Source: an uncultured Dehalococcoidia bacterium (GTDB lineage Bacteria; Chloroflexota; Dehalococcoidia; Lucifugimonadales; UBA3495). Taken from it: a stretch of 64,000 nt of DNA. Position numbers and translations under genes: made by a program. Under the pieces are notes generated by a model. That model made no database searches. It was not told the origin of the DNA and saw only the letters and a program-made list of their open reading frames with translations. How positions within the stretch are numbered: position 1 is the first letter of the stretch; each line of letters begins with the position of its first letter. Location of the stretch: positions 3,020,363 through 3,084,362 of the forward strand of contig CATQHB010000002.1 in NCBI GenBank assembly GCA_958295765.1, read 5' to 3'. This document shows, piece after piece, positions 24,945 to 32,563 of the stretch.

Positions 24945-25760
24945 ATGCCTGACTACTACCCGGTTTACCTTAACCTGGCGGGGAAACACTGCGTTATTAT
25001 TGGCGGCGGGACGATTGCCCAGGGTAAAATCGGCGGGCTGCTGCAAGCCGGCTGCCGCATCACCGTAATCAGCCCCGACGCTACGCCCGGCATCCGCCAG
25101 GCCGCCCAACGGGGCGATGTCCAATGGCTGGAGCGTCCCTATCAGCCCGGCGACTTGGCCGGCGCCTTTATCGGCGTGGCCGCCACCAACGTCTGGCACG
25201 TCAACCAGGAAATCTACCAGGAGGCGGAACGCGGCGGCGTCCTGCTCAACGTGGTGGATGATCCCGACCTCTGCACCTTTATCGCCCCCTCCGTAGTCAA
25301 GCGGGAGCCGGTAACCCTGGCTATTTCCACCGGCGGGGCCAGTCCCGCCCTGGCCCGCAAGCTGCGGGAAACCCTGGCCCAGGCCGAGGCCCTGGAGTGG
25401 GCCGACCTGGCCGACGTGCTGGCCCAGGCCCGGCGGATCGTCAAAGAAAAGCGGATTGTCATTGACCCGGAACGCTGGCAGTGCTGCATTACCCGGGAAC
25501 TGCTGGAACTGGCCCAGCAAGGCCGGTCGGCGGAGGCTCTGGATCAGCTGCTGGCCCAATTGCTGGACGCCGCCGCGCCGGGGTTGTGCGCTAACCTGGC
25601 CCAATGCCGGCCCCGCAGTTGCCCGGCCCGCGCCCCGGCTCAGGACGCTAATCCTGAACCGGTCGAAGGATGGAGTAGTGGTTCGACCGGCTTGCCCCTG
25701 GTTGAGGGAACCGATGCCCCGGCCGCCGGCCAGTCCCGGCGGGAGGAGTCGGTACGGTGA
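24945..25760 (+). CDS. Precorrin-2 dehydrogenase / possible sirohydrochlorin ferrochelatase (Met8/CysG-N type)
   Basis: Oxidises precorrin-2 to sirohydrochlorin with NAD, and in Met8-type enzymes also inserts iron. The NAD-binding fold begins YPVYLNLAGKHCVIIGGGTI. The key aspartate lies in NVVDDPDLCTF (about 102-112). IAISTGG-type and SPALARKLRE segments follow. Residues 1-215 cover the family. The last ~40 residues are unlike the family: positions ~234-255 (ANPEPVEGWSSGSTGLPLVE) are encoded by a family A repeat. The stop overlaps the hemA start by four bases (GTGA). Confidence 0.88.
   Translation: MPDYYPVYLNLAGKHCVIIGGGTIAQGKIGGLLQAGCRITVISPDATPGIRQAAQRGDVQWLERPYQPGDLAGAFIGVAATNVWHVNQEIYQEAERGGVLLNVVDDPDLCTFIAPSVVKREPVTLAISTGGASPALARKLRETLAQAEALEWADLADVLAQARRIVKEKRIVIDPERWQCCITRELLELAQQGRSAEALDQLLAQLLDAAAPGLCANLAQCRPRSCPARAPAQDANPEPVEGWSSGSTGLPLVEGTDAPAAGQSRREESVR
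25645..25709. repeat. Family A repeat pair inside the precorrin-2 dehydrogenase gene
   Basis: CTAATCCTGAACCGGTCGAA then GTGGTTCGACCGGCTTGCCC is a diverged copy of the window's CTCATCCTGAGCCTGTCGAA...GTGGTTCGACAAGCTCACC element. It lies in frame in the 3' end of the gene and codes for about 22 residues of the tail. Confidence 0.75.
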
Positions 25761-27178
25761 CTCTACTCGTGCTTGGCCTGAACCACCGGACGGCGCCCCT
25801 GGAACTGCGGGAAAGGCTGACCGTTGACCCGGAGCGACTGCCGGCGGCCCTGGATGCCCTGGCCGCGCGGGTGGCGCCGGGGGTCATCCTGTCCACCTGC
25901 AACCGCCTCGAAGTCTATACCCTGGTCAACGCCCCGCCCGGCGACACGCCGGCTGACCCCGACCCCCTCGGCCGGTTGCAGGAGTTTGTCGCCGACTATT
26001 CCGGCGTACCCTTGACCGAATTGCTGCCGTACTGCTATCACTACCGGGAGGGGGATTGCGTCCAGCACCTCTTTCGCGTCGCCAGTGGGCTGGACTCAAT
26101 GGTGGTGGGCGAGTGGGAGATTCTGGGCCAGGTGCGGGCCGCCTTCAGCGCCGCTTCGATGCGGGAGACCGGGCGGGAGACCGGGCGGGAGACCGGGCGG
26201 GAGACCGGGCCGGGCTACGTTCGCGGCCCCCTGTCCCGCCTCTTTCACCAGGCTTTGCGGGTGGGGCGGCGGGTACACCACGACGCCAACATCGGCGGGG
26301 GACGGCGCCGCTCGGTCAGCCAGGTGGGTGTCCGCCTGGCCCACCGTCTGCTGGGCGACCTGTCCCACCGGCAGGTGCTGATTATCGGCGCCGGCAACGC
26401 CGGACAACTGGCCGGCCGGGCCTTAGCCGCGGCCGGCGCCGGCAACCTGGTGGTAACTAACCGTACCTATGGCCGGGCCGAGGAGCTTTCCGGTGAACTG
26501 GGCGCCGTCGCCGCTCCCTTTGAGCAGCTATCCCAAACCCTGGTGGACTCGGATGCGGTTATCAGCACCACCGCCTCGCCGGATTACCTGCTGCGCCGGC
26601 CGGAGGTGCAGGAAGTGATGGCGCGGCGCGGCGGCCGGCCCTTGCTCCTCATCGACATCGCCGTCCCCCGGGACATTGAGCCGGCAGTGGGGTCGCTGGA
26701 GGGGGTCAGCCTGCGCGACATTGACGACCTGCGGGTGGCCCCGGACGCCGCCAACGCCGACCTGGAGCCGGAAACCGTCCGGGCCGAAGAACTGGTGGCC
26801 GCAGAAACGGCGACCTTTATGGATTGGTGGGAGTCCCTGGACACCATTTCCGCCATTGCCTCCCTGCGGGAATACGCCGAAAACCTCCGCCAGACCGAGG
26901 TGAACCGGACGGTAAATCGGCTGAGGCGTCAATGGGCCGGTGATGCGGATAAGGACGGACTTGGCGGCGTTCCCGCTCACCCCGAGTTGGCCCAAGGGCC
27001 GGACTTGGATATTGATGCCCTCGCCGCCCACCTGGACGCTATGACCTCGGCCCTGGTCAAGAAACTGCTGCATCATCCCACCGTCTTTCTGCGGGAAGCC
27101 AAAGACCCCACCCGGCAGCAGCTGATTATGGAGTTGTTTAACCTGGATAAAGACGGTGGGCCGCATGGCCGCAGCTAA
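25757..27178 (+). CDS. hemA: Glutamyl-tRNA reductase
   Basis: Reduces glutamyl-tRNA(Glu) to glutamate-1-semialdehyde, the first committed step of C5 tetrapyrrole synthesis. 473 residues. Catalytic Cys48 is in STCNRLEVY; the GLNHRTAPLELRERL start, the RVASGLDSMVVGE motif and the NADP-binding VLIIGAGNAGQLAGRALAAA segment are present. Residues 136-151 are a fourfold GRET run encoded by a 12-base tandem repeat, in a region that normally reads as a short linker before the RLFHQALRVGRRV helix. The start is GTG, overlapping the preceding stop by four bases. The 3' end overlaps hemC by 23 bases if hemC begins at GTG 27156. Confidence 0.93.
   Translation: MTLLVLGLNHRTAPLELRERLTVDPERLPAALDALAARVAPGVILSTCNRLEVYTLVNAPPGDTPADPDPLGRLQEFVADYSGVPLTELLPYCYHYREGDCVQHLFRVASGLDSMVVGEWEILGQVRAAFSAASMRETGRETGRETGRETGPGYVRGPLSRLFHQALRVGRRVHHDANIGGGRRRSVSQVGVRLAHRLLGDLSHRQVLIIGAGNAGQLAGRALAAAGAGNLVVTNRTYGRAEELSGELGAVAAPFEQLSQTLVDSDAVISTTASPDYLLRRPEVQEVMARRGGRPLLLIDIAVPRDIEPAVGSLEGVSLRDIDDLRVAPDAANADLEPETVRAEELVAAETATFMDWWESLDTISAIASLREYAENLRQTEVNRTVNRLRRQWAGDADKDGLGGVPAHPELAQGPDLDIDALAAHLDAMTSALVKKLLHHPTVFLREAKDPTRQQLIMELFNLDKDGGPHGRS
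26161..26208. repeat. 12-base tandem repeat inside hemA
   Basis: Four exact copies of GCGGGAGACCGG. Changes in copy number would keep the reading frame and alter only the number of GRET units. Confidence 0.9.
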
Positions 27179-28166
27179 CCCGGAAAATACGGGAGACGCG
27201 GAAACCGGAGAGACCGGCGGCGACCGTTTGGCCGGCCATGCCGACAACGCCGGCAACATCATCCGGGTGGGCAGCCGGGCCAGCGACCTGGCGCTGCGCC
27301 AGACCGAGCAGGTTCTGGAAAAGCTGCGTCCCCGCTATCCCCAACTGGACTTTCAGGTTATTACCGTTACCACTCAGGGCGACGCCAATGCGGCAGCACC
27401 CCTGGCCGGTATGGGTCTGGGCGTTTTCGTCAAGGAAATTGAACAGCAATTGCTGTCCGGCCAACTGGACTTGGCAGTGCATAGCCTCAAGGATTTGCCG
27501 ACCGTCCTGCCGGAGGGGTTGGCCCTGGCCGCCCTGCTGCCCCGGGCAGACCCCCGGGACGTGCTGGTCAACCGCTGGGGCTGTTCCCTGGAGCGGCTGC
27601 CCGCCGGCGCGCGCATCGGCACCAGCAGCCCCCGCCGCCAGGCCCAACTGCTGCACTGCCGCCCGGACTTGGTAGTTACGCCCATCCGGGGCAGCGTCCC
27701 CACCCGTCTCCGCAAGGCCGACGGCGAGGAGTGCGACGGGGCGGTTCTGGCCGCCGCCGGGCTGATTCGCCTGGGCTTGACCGACTGCATCACCGAATAT
27801 CTGTCGCCCCAGCAATTTGTACCGCCGCCGGGCCAGGGCATCCTGGCGGTGGAAACTAGGGCCGGGGATGACCGGATGCTGGGCCTGCTGCGGGCCGTTG
27901 ACCACGCCCCGACCCGCTACGCCGCCACCGCTGAGCGCGCCTTTCTGGAAAGGCTGGGCGGCGGCTGCCAGGTGCCGGTGGGCGCCTACGCCCAGTCCGA
28001 CGGCGAGTTGATGCTGCTGACCGTGTTCCTGGGAACTCCCGACGGTCAACAAACCTTCCAGGCCAAAGTCCGCGGCCTAACCCACGACCCCCACCAGTTG
28101 GCGGCCGACGCTCACCTGGCCCTGGTAGAACGGGGCGGGGGTGGGTTGTTAGAGGGGATGGCGTAG
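27156..28166 (+). CDS. hemC: Porphobilinogen deaminase (hydroxymethylbilane synthase)
   Basis: Joins four porphobilinogens into hydroxymethylbilane. The conserved IRVGSRASDLALRQTEQV start of the fold begins near residue 36, so the first ~35 residues (Asn/Gly/Thr-rich) are an extension. HSLKDLPTVLPEGLALAALL and TSSPRRQAQLL are present, and the dipyrromethane-binding Cys is in GGGCQVPVGAYA (about 271 from the GTG). The start could be GTG 27156 or ATG 27165; both overlap hemA. A zeta-toxin-like gene follows after 22 bases. Confidence 0.93.
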   Translation: MGRMAAANPENTGDAETGETGGDRLAGHADNAGNIIRVGSRASDLALRQTEQVLEKLRPRYPQLDFQVITVTTQGDANAAAPLAGMGLGVFVKEIEQQLLSGQLDLAVHSLKDLPTVLPEGLALAALLPRADPRDVLVNRWGCSLERLPAGARIGTSSPRRQAQLLHCRPDLVVTPIRGSVPTRLRKADGEECDGAVLAAAGLIRLGLTDCITEYLSPQQFVPPPGQGILAVETRAGDDRMLGLLRAVDHAPTRYAATAERAFLERLGGGCQVPVGAYAQSDGELMLLTVFLGTPDGQQTFQAKVRGLTHDPHQLAADAHLALVERGGGGLLEGMA

Positions 28167-28188
28167 GCCGGCGATATGGCTAACTTGA

Positions 28189-28716
28189 ATGGCGGCGCCG
28201 GAAAAGCGGATAATTATAATTGCCGGGCCTAACGGCGCCGGCAAAACAACTTTTGCCGGGGAGTTCCTTACCGGAGACCGGGCGCGGTTGCCTTTTGTCA
28301 ACGCGGACGCTATTGCGTCGGCGCTGAACCCGGCAGACCCGGAAGTGGAGGCGTTGCCGGCCGGCCGGCTGATGCTCCAAAGGATACAGGGGTTGGTGAA
28401 CCGGGGTGAGAGCTTTGCCTTTGAGACAACCTTGAGTGGACGCGGCTTTGCCCGCTCCATTCCCGGTTGGCAAAGCCTGGGCTATCAAGTGGAGCTTTAC
28501 TTTTTGAGCCTGCCCGCGCCGGAGACCGCCATTGCCCGGGTTGCGCGGCGAGTAATGCGTGGCGGCCATCACGTCCCGGATGACGTTGTCCGGCGGCGTT
28601 TCCACCGGGGATTGGCGAACTTTCATCAAGAATATAAAGACTTGGTTGACCATTGGTTGTTAATTGATAATTCAGGAGAAACTGCGCTACTCCTGGCGGA
28701 AGGTGATAAGGGATGA
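28189..28716 (+). CDS. Zeta-toxin-like P-loop kinase
   Basis: 175 residues of the zeta toxin / AAA-type small kinase family, which includes UDP-N-acetylglucosamine kinases that poison cell-wall synthesis. Walker A is GPNGAGKTT (about 13-21). FVNADAIASALNP, GESFAFETTLSGRGF and RRVMRGGHHVPDDVVRRRFH are the conserved blocks. It lies 22 bases after hemC and overlaps the next small gene by four bases (ATGA). The downstream small protein is a likely partner. Toxicity is not shown by sequence; some chromosomal members may have housekeeping roles. Confidence 0.85.
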   Translation: MAAPEKRIIIIAGPNGAGKTTFAGEFLTGDRARLPFVNADAIASALNPADPEVEALPAGRLMLQRIQGLVNRGESFAFETTLSGRGFARSIPGWQSLGYQVELYFLSLPAPETAIARVARRVMRGGHHVPDDVVRRRFHRGLANFHQEYKDLVDHWLLIDNSGETALLLAEGDKG

Positions 28717-28985
28717 CCGGCGGGGAAAAACCCGGAAAACCGGAAATGTCTGTTACGGCGAAACACGCCATGGCCGCCATGCGCCGCGCCGCCATCGACT
28801 CCCGCTGCCAAGCCCTGGAAGATGAGGGCGGGGTTTATATTTCGCGCCACGGTGAAATGGTCTGGGAAACCGACCCCAAGCGCATTTTCCCGCCGGGCGT
28901 GGAGGTCAAGATTTGCGAGTGCGGTCGGGTGCTGGTGGTCAAGGATGAGCCGGAAGACGGCATATACCAAGAAACGGGCAGGTGA
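28713..28985 (+). CDS. Small partner of the zeta-like kinase
   Basis: 90 residues, helical first half (SVTAKHAMAAMRRAAIDSRC) and a short beta part (GGVYISRHGEMVWETDPKRI). It resembles the small proteins that accompany chromosomal zeta-like kinases, where the second half reads as a one-line YVWKDG motif. It overlaps both neighbours by four bases (ATGA with the kinase, GTGA with cobA-hemD), so it is locked into the operon. A role as antitoxin is inference. Confidence 0.65.
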   Translation: MTGGEKPGKPEMSVTAKHAMAAMRRAAIDSRCQALEDEGGVYISRHGEMVWETDPKRIFPPGVEVKICECGRVLVVKDEPEDGIYQETGR

Positions 28986-30505
28986 ACAATTTGCCAGGCA
29001 AAGTTTTTCTGGTGGGCGCCGGCCCCGGCGACCCCAGCCTCATTACCGTTAAGGGTTTGCGCTGCTTGCAGCAAGCCGACGTGGTGGTCTATGACCGCCT
29101 GATGGACCCGGCCCTGCTCCGGTCGGCGCACGCTACGGCGGAGTTGGTGTTTGTGGGCAAGGAGCGGGGACGGCAGGCCCTGACCCAGGCTGAAATCAAT
29201 CAACTGCTGGTGGAACGGGCCGCCGCCGGCGCGGTGGTGGTGCGGCTCAAGGGCGGCGACCCCTTTGTCTTTGGCCGGGGCGGTGAGGAGGCCCAAGTCC
29301 TGGCCGGCCAGGACATTCCCTTTGAGGTTGTCCCCGGCATCACCTCGGCGATCGCGGCGGCGGCCTACGCCGGCATCCCGGTTACTCAACGCCGGGTTGC
29401 CACCTGCTTTACCGTGGTCAGCGGCAGCGAAGACCCATCCAAGCCCGAATCATCCATTCCCTGGGACGTGCTGGCCCGCACCGGCGGCACCCTGGTAGTA
29501 CTGATGGGTTGGGCCGCCCTCCAGTCCATATTAGAAACGCTGCAACGGCAGGGAATGGCCCCGGATACGCCGGTGGCCCTGGTGCAGTGGGGCACCTGGA
29601 AAAAGCAGCAGACCGTCAGCGGCGCCCTGAGCGGTGTGGTGGAAAAGGCGCAGGCCGCCGGCTTGACGCCGCCGGTGGTCGCCGTCATCGGCCCGGTGGT
29701 GAACCTGCGGGAGGAATTGCGCTGGTTCGACCGTCAGCCCCTATCCGGCCGGCGGGCGCTGATTACCCGTTCCCGCACTCAAGCCTCTCACCTGCGAACC
29801 CTGTTGGAAGCACAGGGAGCGGAACCGCTGGAACTGCCCACCATTGAAATCGCTCCTTTGGAGGACTATGCCGAACTGGACGCGGCGCTGGCCCGATATA
29901 GCAACTTGAATAGTGGCTACTGGCTGATTTTTGCCAGCGCTAACGCGGTGGACGCGGTGTTCGCCCGGCTGGAAGCCGCCGGACAGGACGCCCGTGCATT
30001 GGCCGGCGCAACCATCGGCGCCATCGGCCCGGCCACGGCGGCGGCGCTGGCCCAACGGGGCATCCGCGCCGACTTTATCCCCCAAACCTCGGTATCGGAG
30101 GCGGTGGTGGCGGAACTGGCCGGGCGGAACTGGGCCGGCGTTCCGGTGCTGCTGCCCGGCGCCGACATCGGGCGGGACGCCCTGGCCCGGGGGCTGGCCG
30201 ACCGGGGCGCGCCGGTAGAACGGGTAACTGCCTATCGCACCCTTACCCCCCAGGGCGCCGGTAAGGAGGCCCGCCGGTTGCTGGAGCAAGGGGTGGACGT
30301 GATAACCTTTACCAGTTCCTCTACCGTCCGCAACCTGCTGAACCTGCTGGAGGGGGACAAGGAACTGCTGGAGTCGGCCCTGATTGCCTGCATCGGCCCG
30401 GTAACCGCCGCCGCCGCCCGGGAGTTGGGCCTGCGGGTGGACCTGGTGGCTGCCGAGCATACGGTTGAGGGGCTGGTTGAGGCCCTGGTGAATCACTACC
30501 AATAG
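28982..30505 (+). CDS. cobA-hemD: Uroporphyrinogen-III C-methyltransferase fused to uroporphyrinogen-III synthase
   Basis: Bifunctional protein of 507 residues. The N-terminal ~245 residues are the SUMT (CobA) part: VFLVGAGPGDPSLITVKGLR, VVRLKGGDPFVFGRGGEEAQ, VTQRRVATCFTVVSG. The remainder is HemD-like: RRALITRSRTQASHLRTLLE, a central helix-strand part with FASANAVDAVFARLE, and TFTSSSTVRNLLNLLE. It supplies uroporphyrinogen III and then precorrin-2 for the neighbouring dehydrogenase. The start is GTG, overlapping the preceding small gene by four bases. Sequence alone does not show how flux splits between siroheme-derived products. Confidence 0.93.
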   Translation: MNNLPGKVFLVGAGPGDPSLITVKGLRCLQQADVVVYDRLMDPALLRSAHATAELVFVGKERGRQALTQAEINQLLVERAAAGAVVVRLKGGDPFVFGRGGEEAQVLAGQDIPFEVVPGITSAIAAAAYAGIPVTQRRVATCFTVVSGSEDPSKPESSIPWDVLARTGGTLVVLMGWAALQSILETLQRQGMAPDTPVALVQWGTWKKQQTVSGALSGVVEKAQAAGLTPPVVAVIGPVVNLREELRWFDRQPLSGRRALITRSRTQASHLRTLLEAQGAEPLELPTIEIAPLEDYAELDAALARYSNLNSGYWLIFASANAVDAVFARLEAAGQDARALAGATIGAIGPATAAALAQRGIRADFIPQTSVSEAVVAELAGRNWAGVPVLLPGADIGRDALARGLADRGAPVERVTAYRTLTPQGAGKEARRLLEQGVDVITFTSSSTVRNLLNLLEGDKELLESALIACIGPVTAAAARELGLRVDLVAAEHTVEGLVEALVNHYQ

Positions 30506-30540
30506 GCAGGACGTTAGCAAAGTCGAGTTGACGGCTCTCC

Positions 30541-30584
30541 CCGCTCATCCTGAGCCGGTGGTTCGACAAGCTCACCATGAGCGG
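30541..30584. repeat. Family A palindrome between cobA-hemD and hemB
   Basis: CCGCTCATCCTGAGCC then GGTTCGACAAGCTCACCATG plus AGCGG. The 166-base gap between cobA-hemD and hemB also holds a strong ribosome-binding site (AAAGGAG at 30656-30662). Confidence 0.7.
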
Positions 30585-30671
30585 GTATTGTTATCGGCAT
30601 AATAGGCGCGAAGGATTTATTCGTGTAAATTAGTCTCCATTGGTGGATAGTGGATAAAGGAGAATAAAATA

Positions 30672-31670
30672 ATGACCAGCTTTCCCGATGTACGGCTGCG
30701 GCGGGTGCGGGAGTTGGAGCCGGTGCGCTCTCTGACCCGGGAAACCCGCTTATCCCCGTCCAACTTTATCTACCCCCTGTTTGTAACCCACGGCCAGGGC
30801 ATCCGGCAGCCCATCGAACCGATGCCCGGCTGCTTTCACCTGTCCCTGGATATGCTGGCCGAGGAGGTAGCCGAGGTGGTGGAACTGGGCCTGCCGGGGG
30901 TGCTGCTTTTCGGCCTGCCGGCGGAAAAAGACCCGGTGGGCAGCGGCGCCTATGACCCGGAGGGAATTATCCAGGAGGCGATCCGGGTCATCAAGCAGGC
31001 CGCCCCCGACCTGCTGGTCATCGGCGACGTTTGCCTGTGCGAATACACCGACCACGGCCATTGCGGGGTTATTGTCAATGACGGGGCGGGCAAAGGCCGG
31101 ATTGACAACGACCAAACCCTGGAACTGGTGGCTCGCACCGCCCTGGCCCAGGTGCAGGCCGGCGCGGATATGGTGGCCCCCTCGGCGATGATGGACGGCC
31201 AGGTACGGGCCATCCGGGACATTCTGAACGCCTATGACTATCCGCAGACGCCGATAATGGGCTATGCCGCCAAGTACGCCTCCGCCTTTTACGGCCCCTT
31301 CCGGGTGGCTGCCGACTCCACGCCCCAGTTCGGCGACCGGCGCAGCTACCAGATGGACCCGGCCAACCGGCGGATGGCGCTGCGGGAGATTGAAAGCGAC
31401 ATCGCCGAGGGCGCCGACATCGTGATGGTAAAGCCGGCCCTGGCCTACCTGGACGTTATCCGGGACGCCACCCAGCGTTTTGACCACCCCATGGCGGCCT
31501 ACAACGTCAGCGGCGAGTTCTCTATGGTCAAGGGAGCCGGCAAACAGGGCTGGATTGACGAAAAGGCGGTAACGCTGGAACTGCTGACCGCCATCCGCCG
31601 GGCCGGCGCCGACATCATCATCAGCTACCACGCCAAGGAAGCGGCCCGGTGGTTAAGGGATGAGGGGTAA
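30672..31670 (+). CDS. hemB: Delta-aminolevulinic acid dehydratase (porphobilinogen synthase)
   Basis: Condenses two 5-aminolevulinates to porphobilinogen. 332 residues. The zinc-binding cysteine cluster DVCLCEYTDHGHCG marks it as a zinc-type enzyme. Schiff-base lysines lie in MGYAAKYASAFYGPFR and DIVMVKPALAYLD. AAAGGAG is nine bases before the ATG. The stop is eight bases from the ATG chosen for the next gene, a nuclease-like protein with an antitoxin-like tail. Confidence 0.95.
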   Translation: MTSFPDVRLRRVRELEPVRSLTRETRLSPSNFIYPLFVTHGQGIRQPIEPMPGCFHLSLDMLAEEVAEVVELGLPGVLLFGLPAEKDPVGSGAYDPEGIIQEAIRVIKQAAPDLLVIGDVCLCEYTDHGHCGVIVNDGAGKGRIDNDQTLELVARTALAQVQAGADMVAPSAMMDGQVRAIRDILNAYDYPQTPIMGYAAKYASAFYGPFRVAADSTPQFGDRRSYQMDPANRRMALREIESDIAEGADIVMVKPALAYLDVIRDATQRFDHPMAAYNVSGEFSMVKGAGKQGWIDEKAVTLELLTAIRRAGADIIISYHAKEAARWLRDEG

Positions 31671-31677
31671 GATAGTT

Positions 31678-32262
31678 ATGGCAACGACAAAAATGGCCGG
31701 TGAAATAGCGGAATTGCACGTATTCAGCGAATTGCTGAAACGGGGCGTCGCCGTCTATAAGCCCCTGGTGGATGAGGGGTTGGACGCTCTGGCGCGCCTG
31801 CCCGACGGCCAGGTGCTGGAACTGAAAATAATGGCGGCGGGCCAGGGCCAGGAGCAACCGCCGCGCCGCTTTCAGATACCCGACTACCGGCCCAAGCCCG
31901 AGTTCTTTATCCTGTGCGCCGATTTTTCCGATGACGAAACCCCGAAAGTCTGGGTTTTCCCGTCAATGGTTTTCTACGCCTACTCCACCGGAGTACGGGG
32001 CAAGCGCAAGACGCGCTGCCTGGACCTGGATTCGGGGGAAGATAAATATGACGTGCCGCTAGGGGAATACCTCTGCGGATTCCGCAACCGTTGGGAGTTG
32101 ATAACCGACTTCGCCGAATACCGGAAGTTGATGACCTCTCCCGAGGGGTTTGAGGACTTGGAGGACATCGTAACCGCCCGAGAGGCTTTTGAGCAGCCGG
32201 ATGAGGAAAAGGTTCCCTGGGAGGAGTATGCCCGCAGCGTCCCCGATGCGGTATCGGATTAA
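31678..32262 (+). CDS. PD-(D/E)XK-like protein with antitoxin-like C-terminal tail
   Basis: About 194 residues. The first half (AGEIAELHVFSELLKRGVAV, then DEGLDALARLPDGQVLELKI) has the layout of small PD-(D/E)XK endonuclease-like proteins: Glu in the first helix, Asp in LDALA, Glu-Leu-Lys in LELKI. The last ~45 residues (FEDLEDIVTAREAFEQPDEE, then KVPWEEYA) look like the toxin-binding tail of RelB/Phd-type antitoxins, where LEDL..AREA...IPWEEV is common. The downstream RelE/ParE-type gene overlaps the end by 17 bases, as antitoxin-toxin pairs do. A start at ATG 31660, overlapping hemB, is also possible. Nuclease activity is not shown. Confidence 0.65.
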   Translation: MATTKMAGEIAELHVFSELLKRGVAVYKPLVDEGLDALARLPDGQVLELKIMAAGQGQEQPPRRFQIPDYRPKPEFFILCADFSDDETPKVWVFPSMVFYAYSTGVRGKRKTRCLDLDSGEDKYDVPLGEYLCGFRNRWELITDFAEYRKLMTSPEGFEDLEDIVTAREAFEQPDEEKVPWEEYARSVPDAVSD

Positions 32263-32521
32263 GCCGCTCAGCAGCAGCGTAAACCGGAATTTGCGGCAGA
32301 TTCATCCGACCCAGCAGCAGAGAATCCGGGATGCGATAAATGCCTTGTCCGACAATCCGAGGCCGGTCGGGATGCGCCAGTTGTCCCCGGGGCTTTACCG
32401 TATTCGGGTAGGCGATTATCGAGTGATTTATCGCGTGAATGACCCGGAAAGCTGGGTAGAAATTGGCCGAATTGAGCATCGGGGAGAAGCCACCTACCGG
32501 GGCCTGCGTCGTCTATTCTAA
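32246..32521 (+). CDS. RelE/ParE-family toxin
   Basis: About 91 residues with the RelE/ParE pattern: VNRNLRQIHPTQQQRIRDAI, NPRPVGMRQLSPGLYRIRVG, DYRVIYRVND. This family of mRNA interferases or gyrase poisons is inhibited by a partner antitoxin. The ATG at 32246 lies inside the 3' end of the preceding gene; the frame extends back to 32189 but that part is not RelE-like. The preceding gene's tail is the likely antitoxin. hemL follows 42 bases later. Confidence 0.8.
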   Translation: MRYRIKPLSSSVNRNLRQIHPTQQQRIRDAINALSDNPRPVGMRQLSPGLYRIRVGDYRVIYRVNDPESWVEIGRIEHRGEATYRGLRRLF

Positions 32522-32563
32522 TCGCTAGACCCCCTAACCAAAACCTTTCACCAACGAGGTCTT

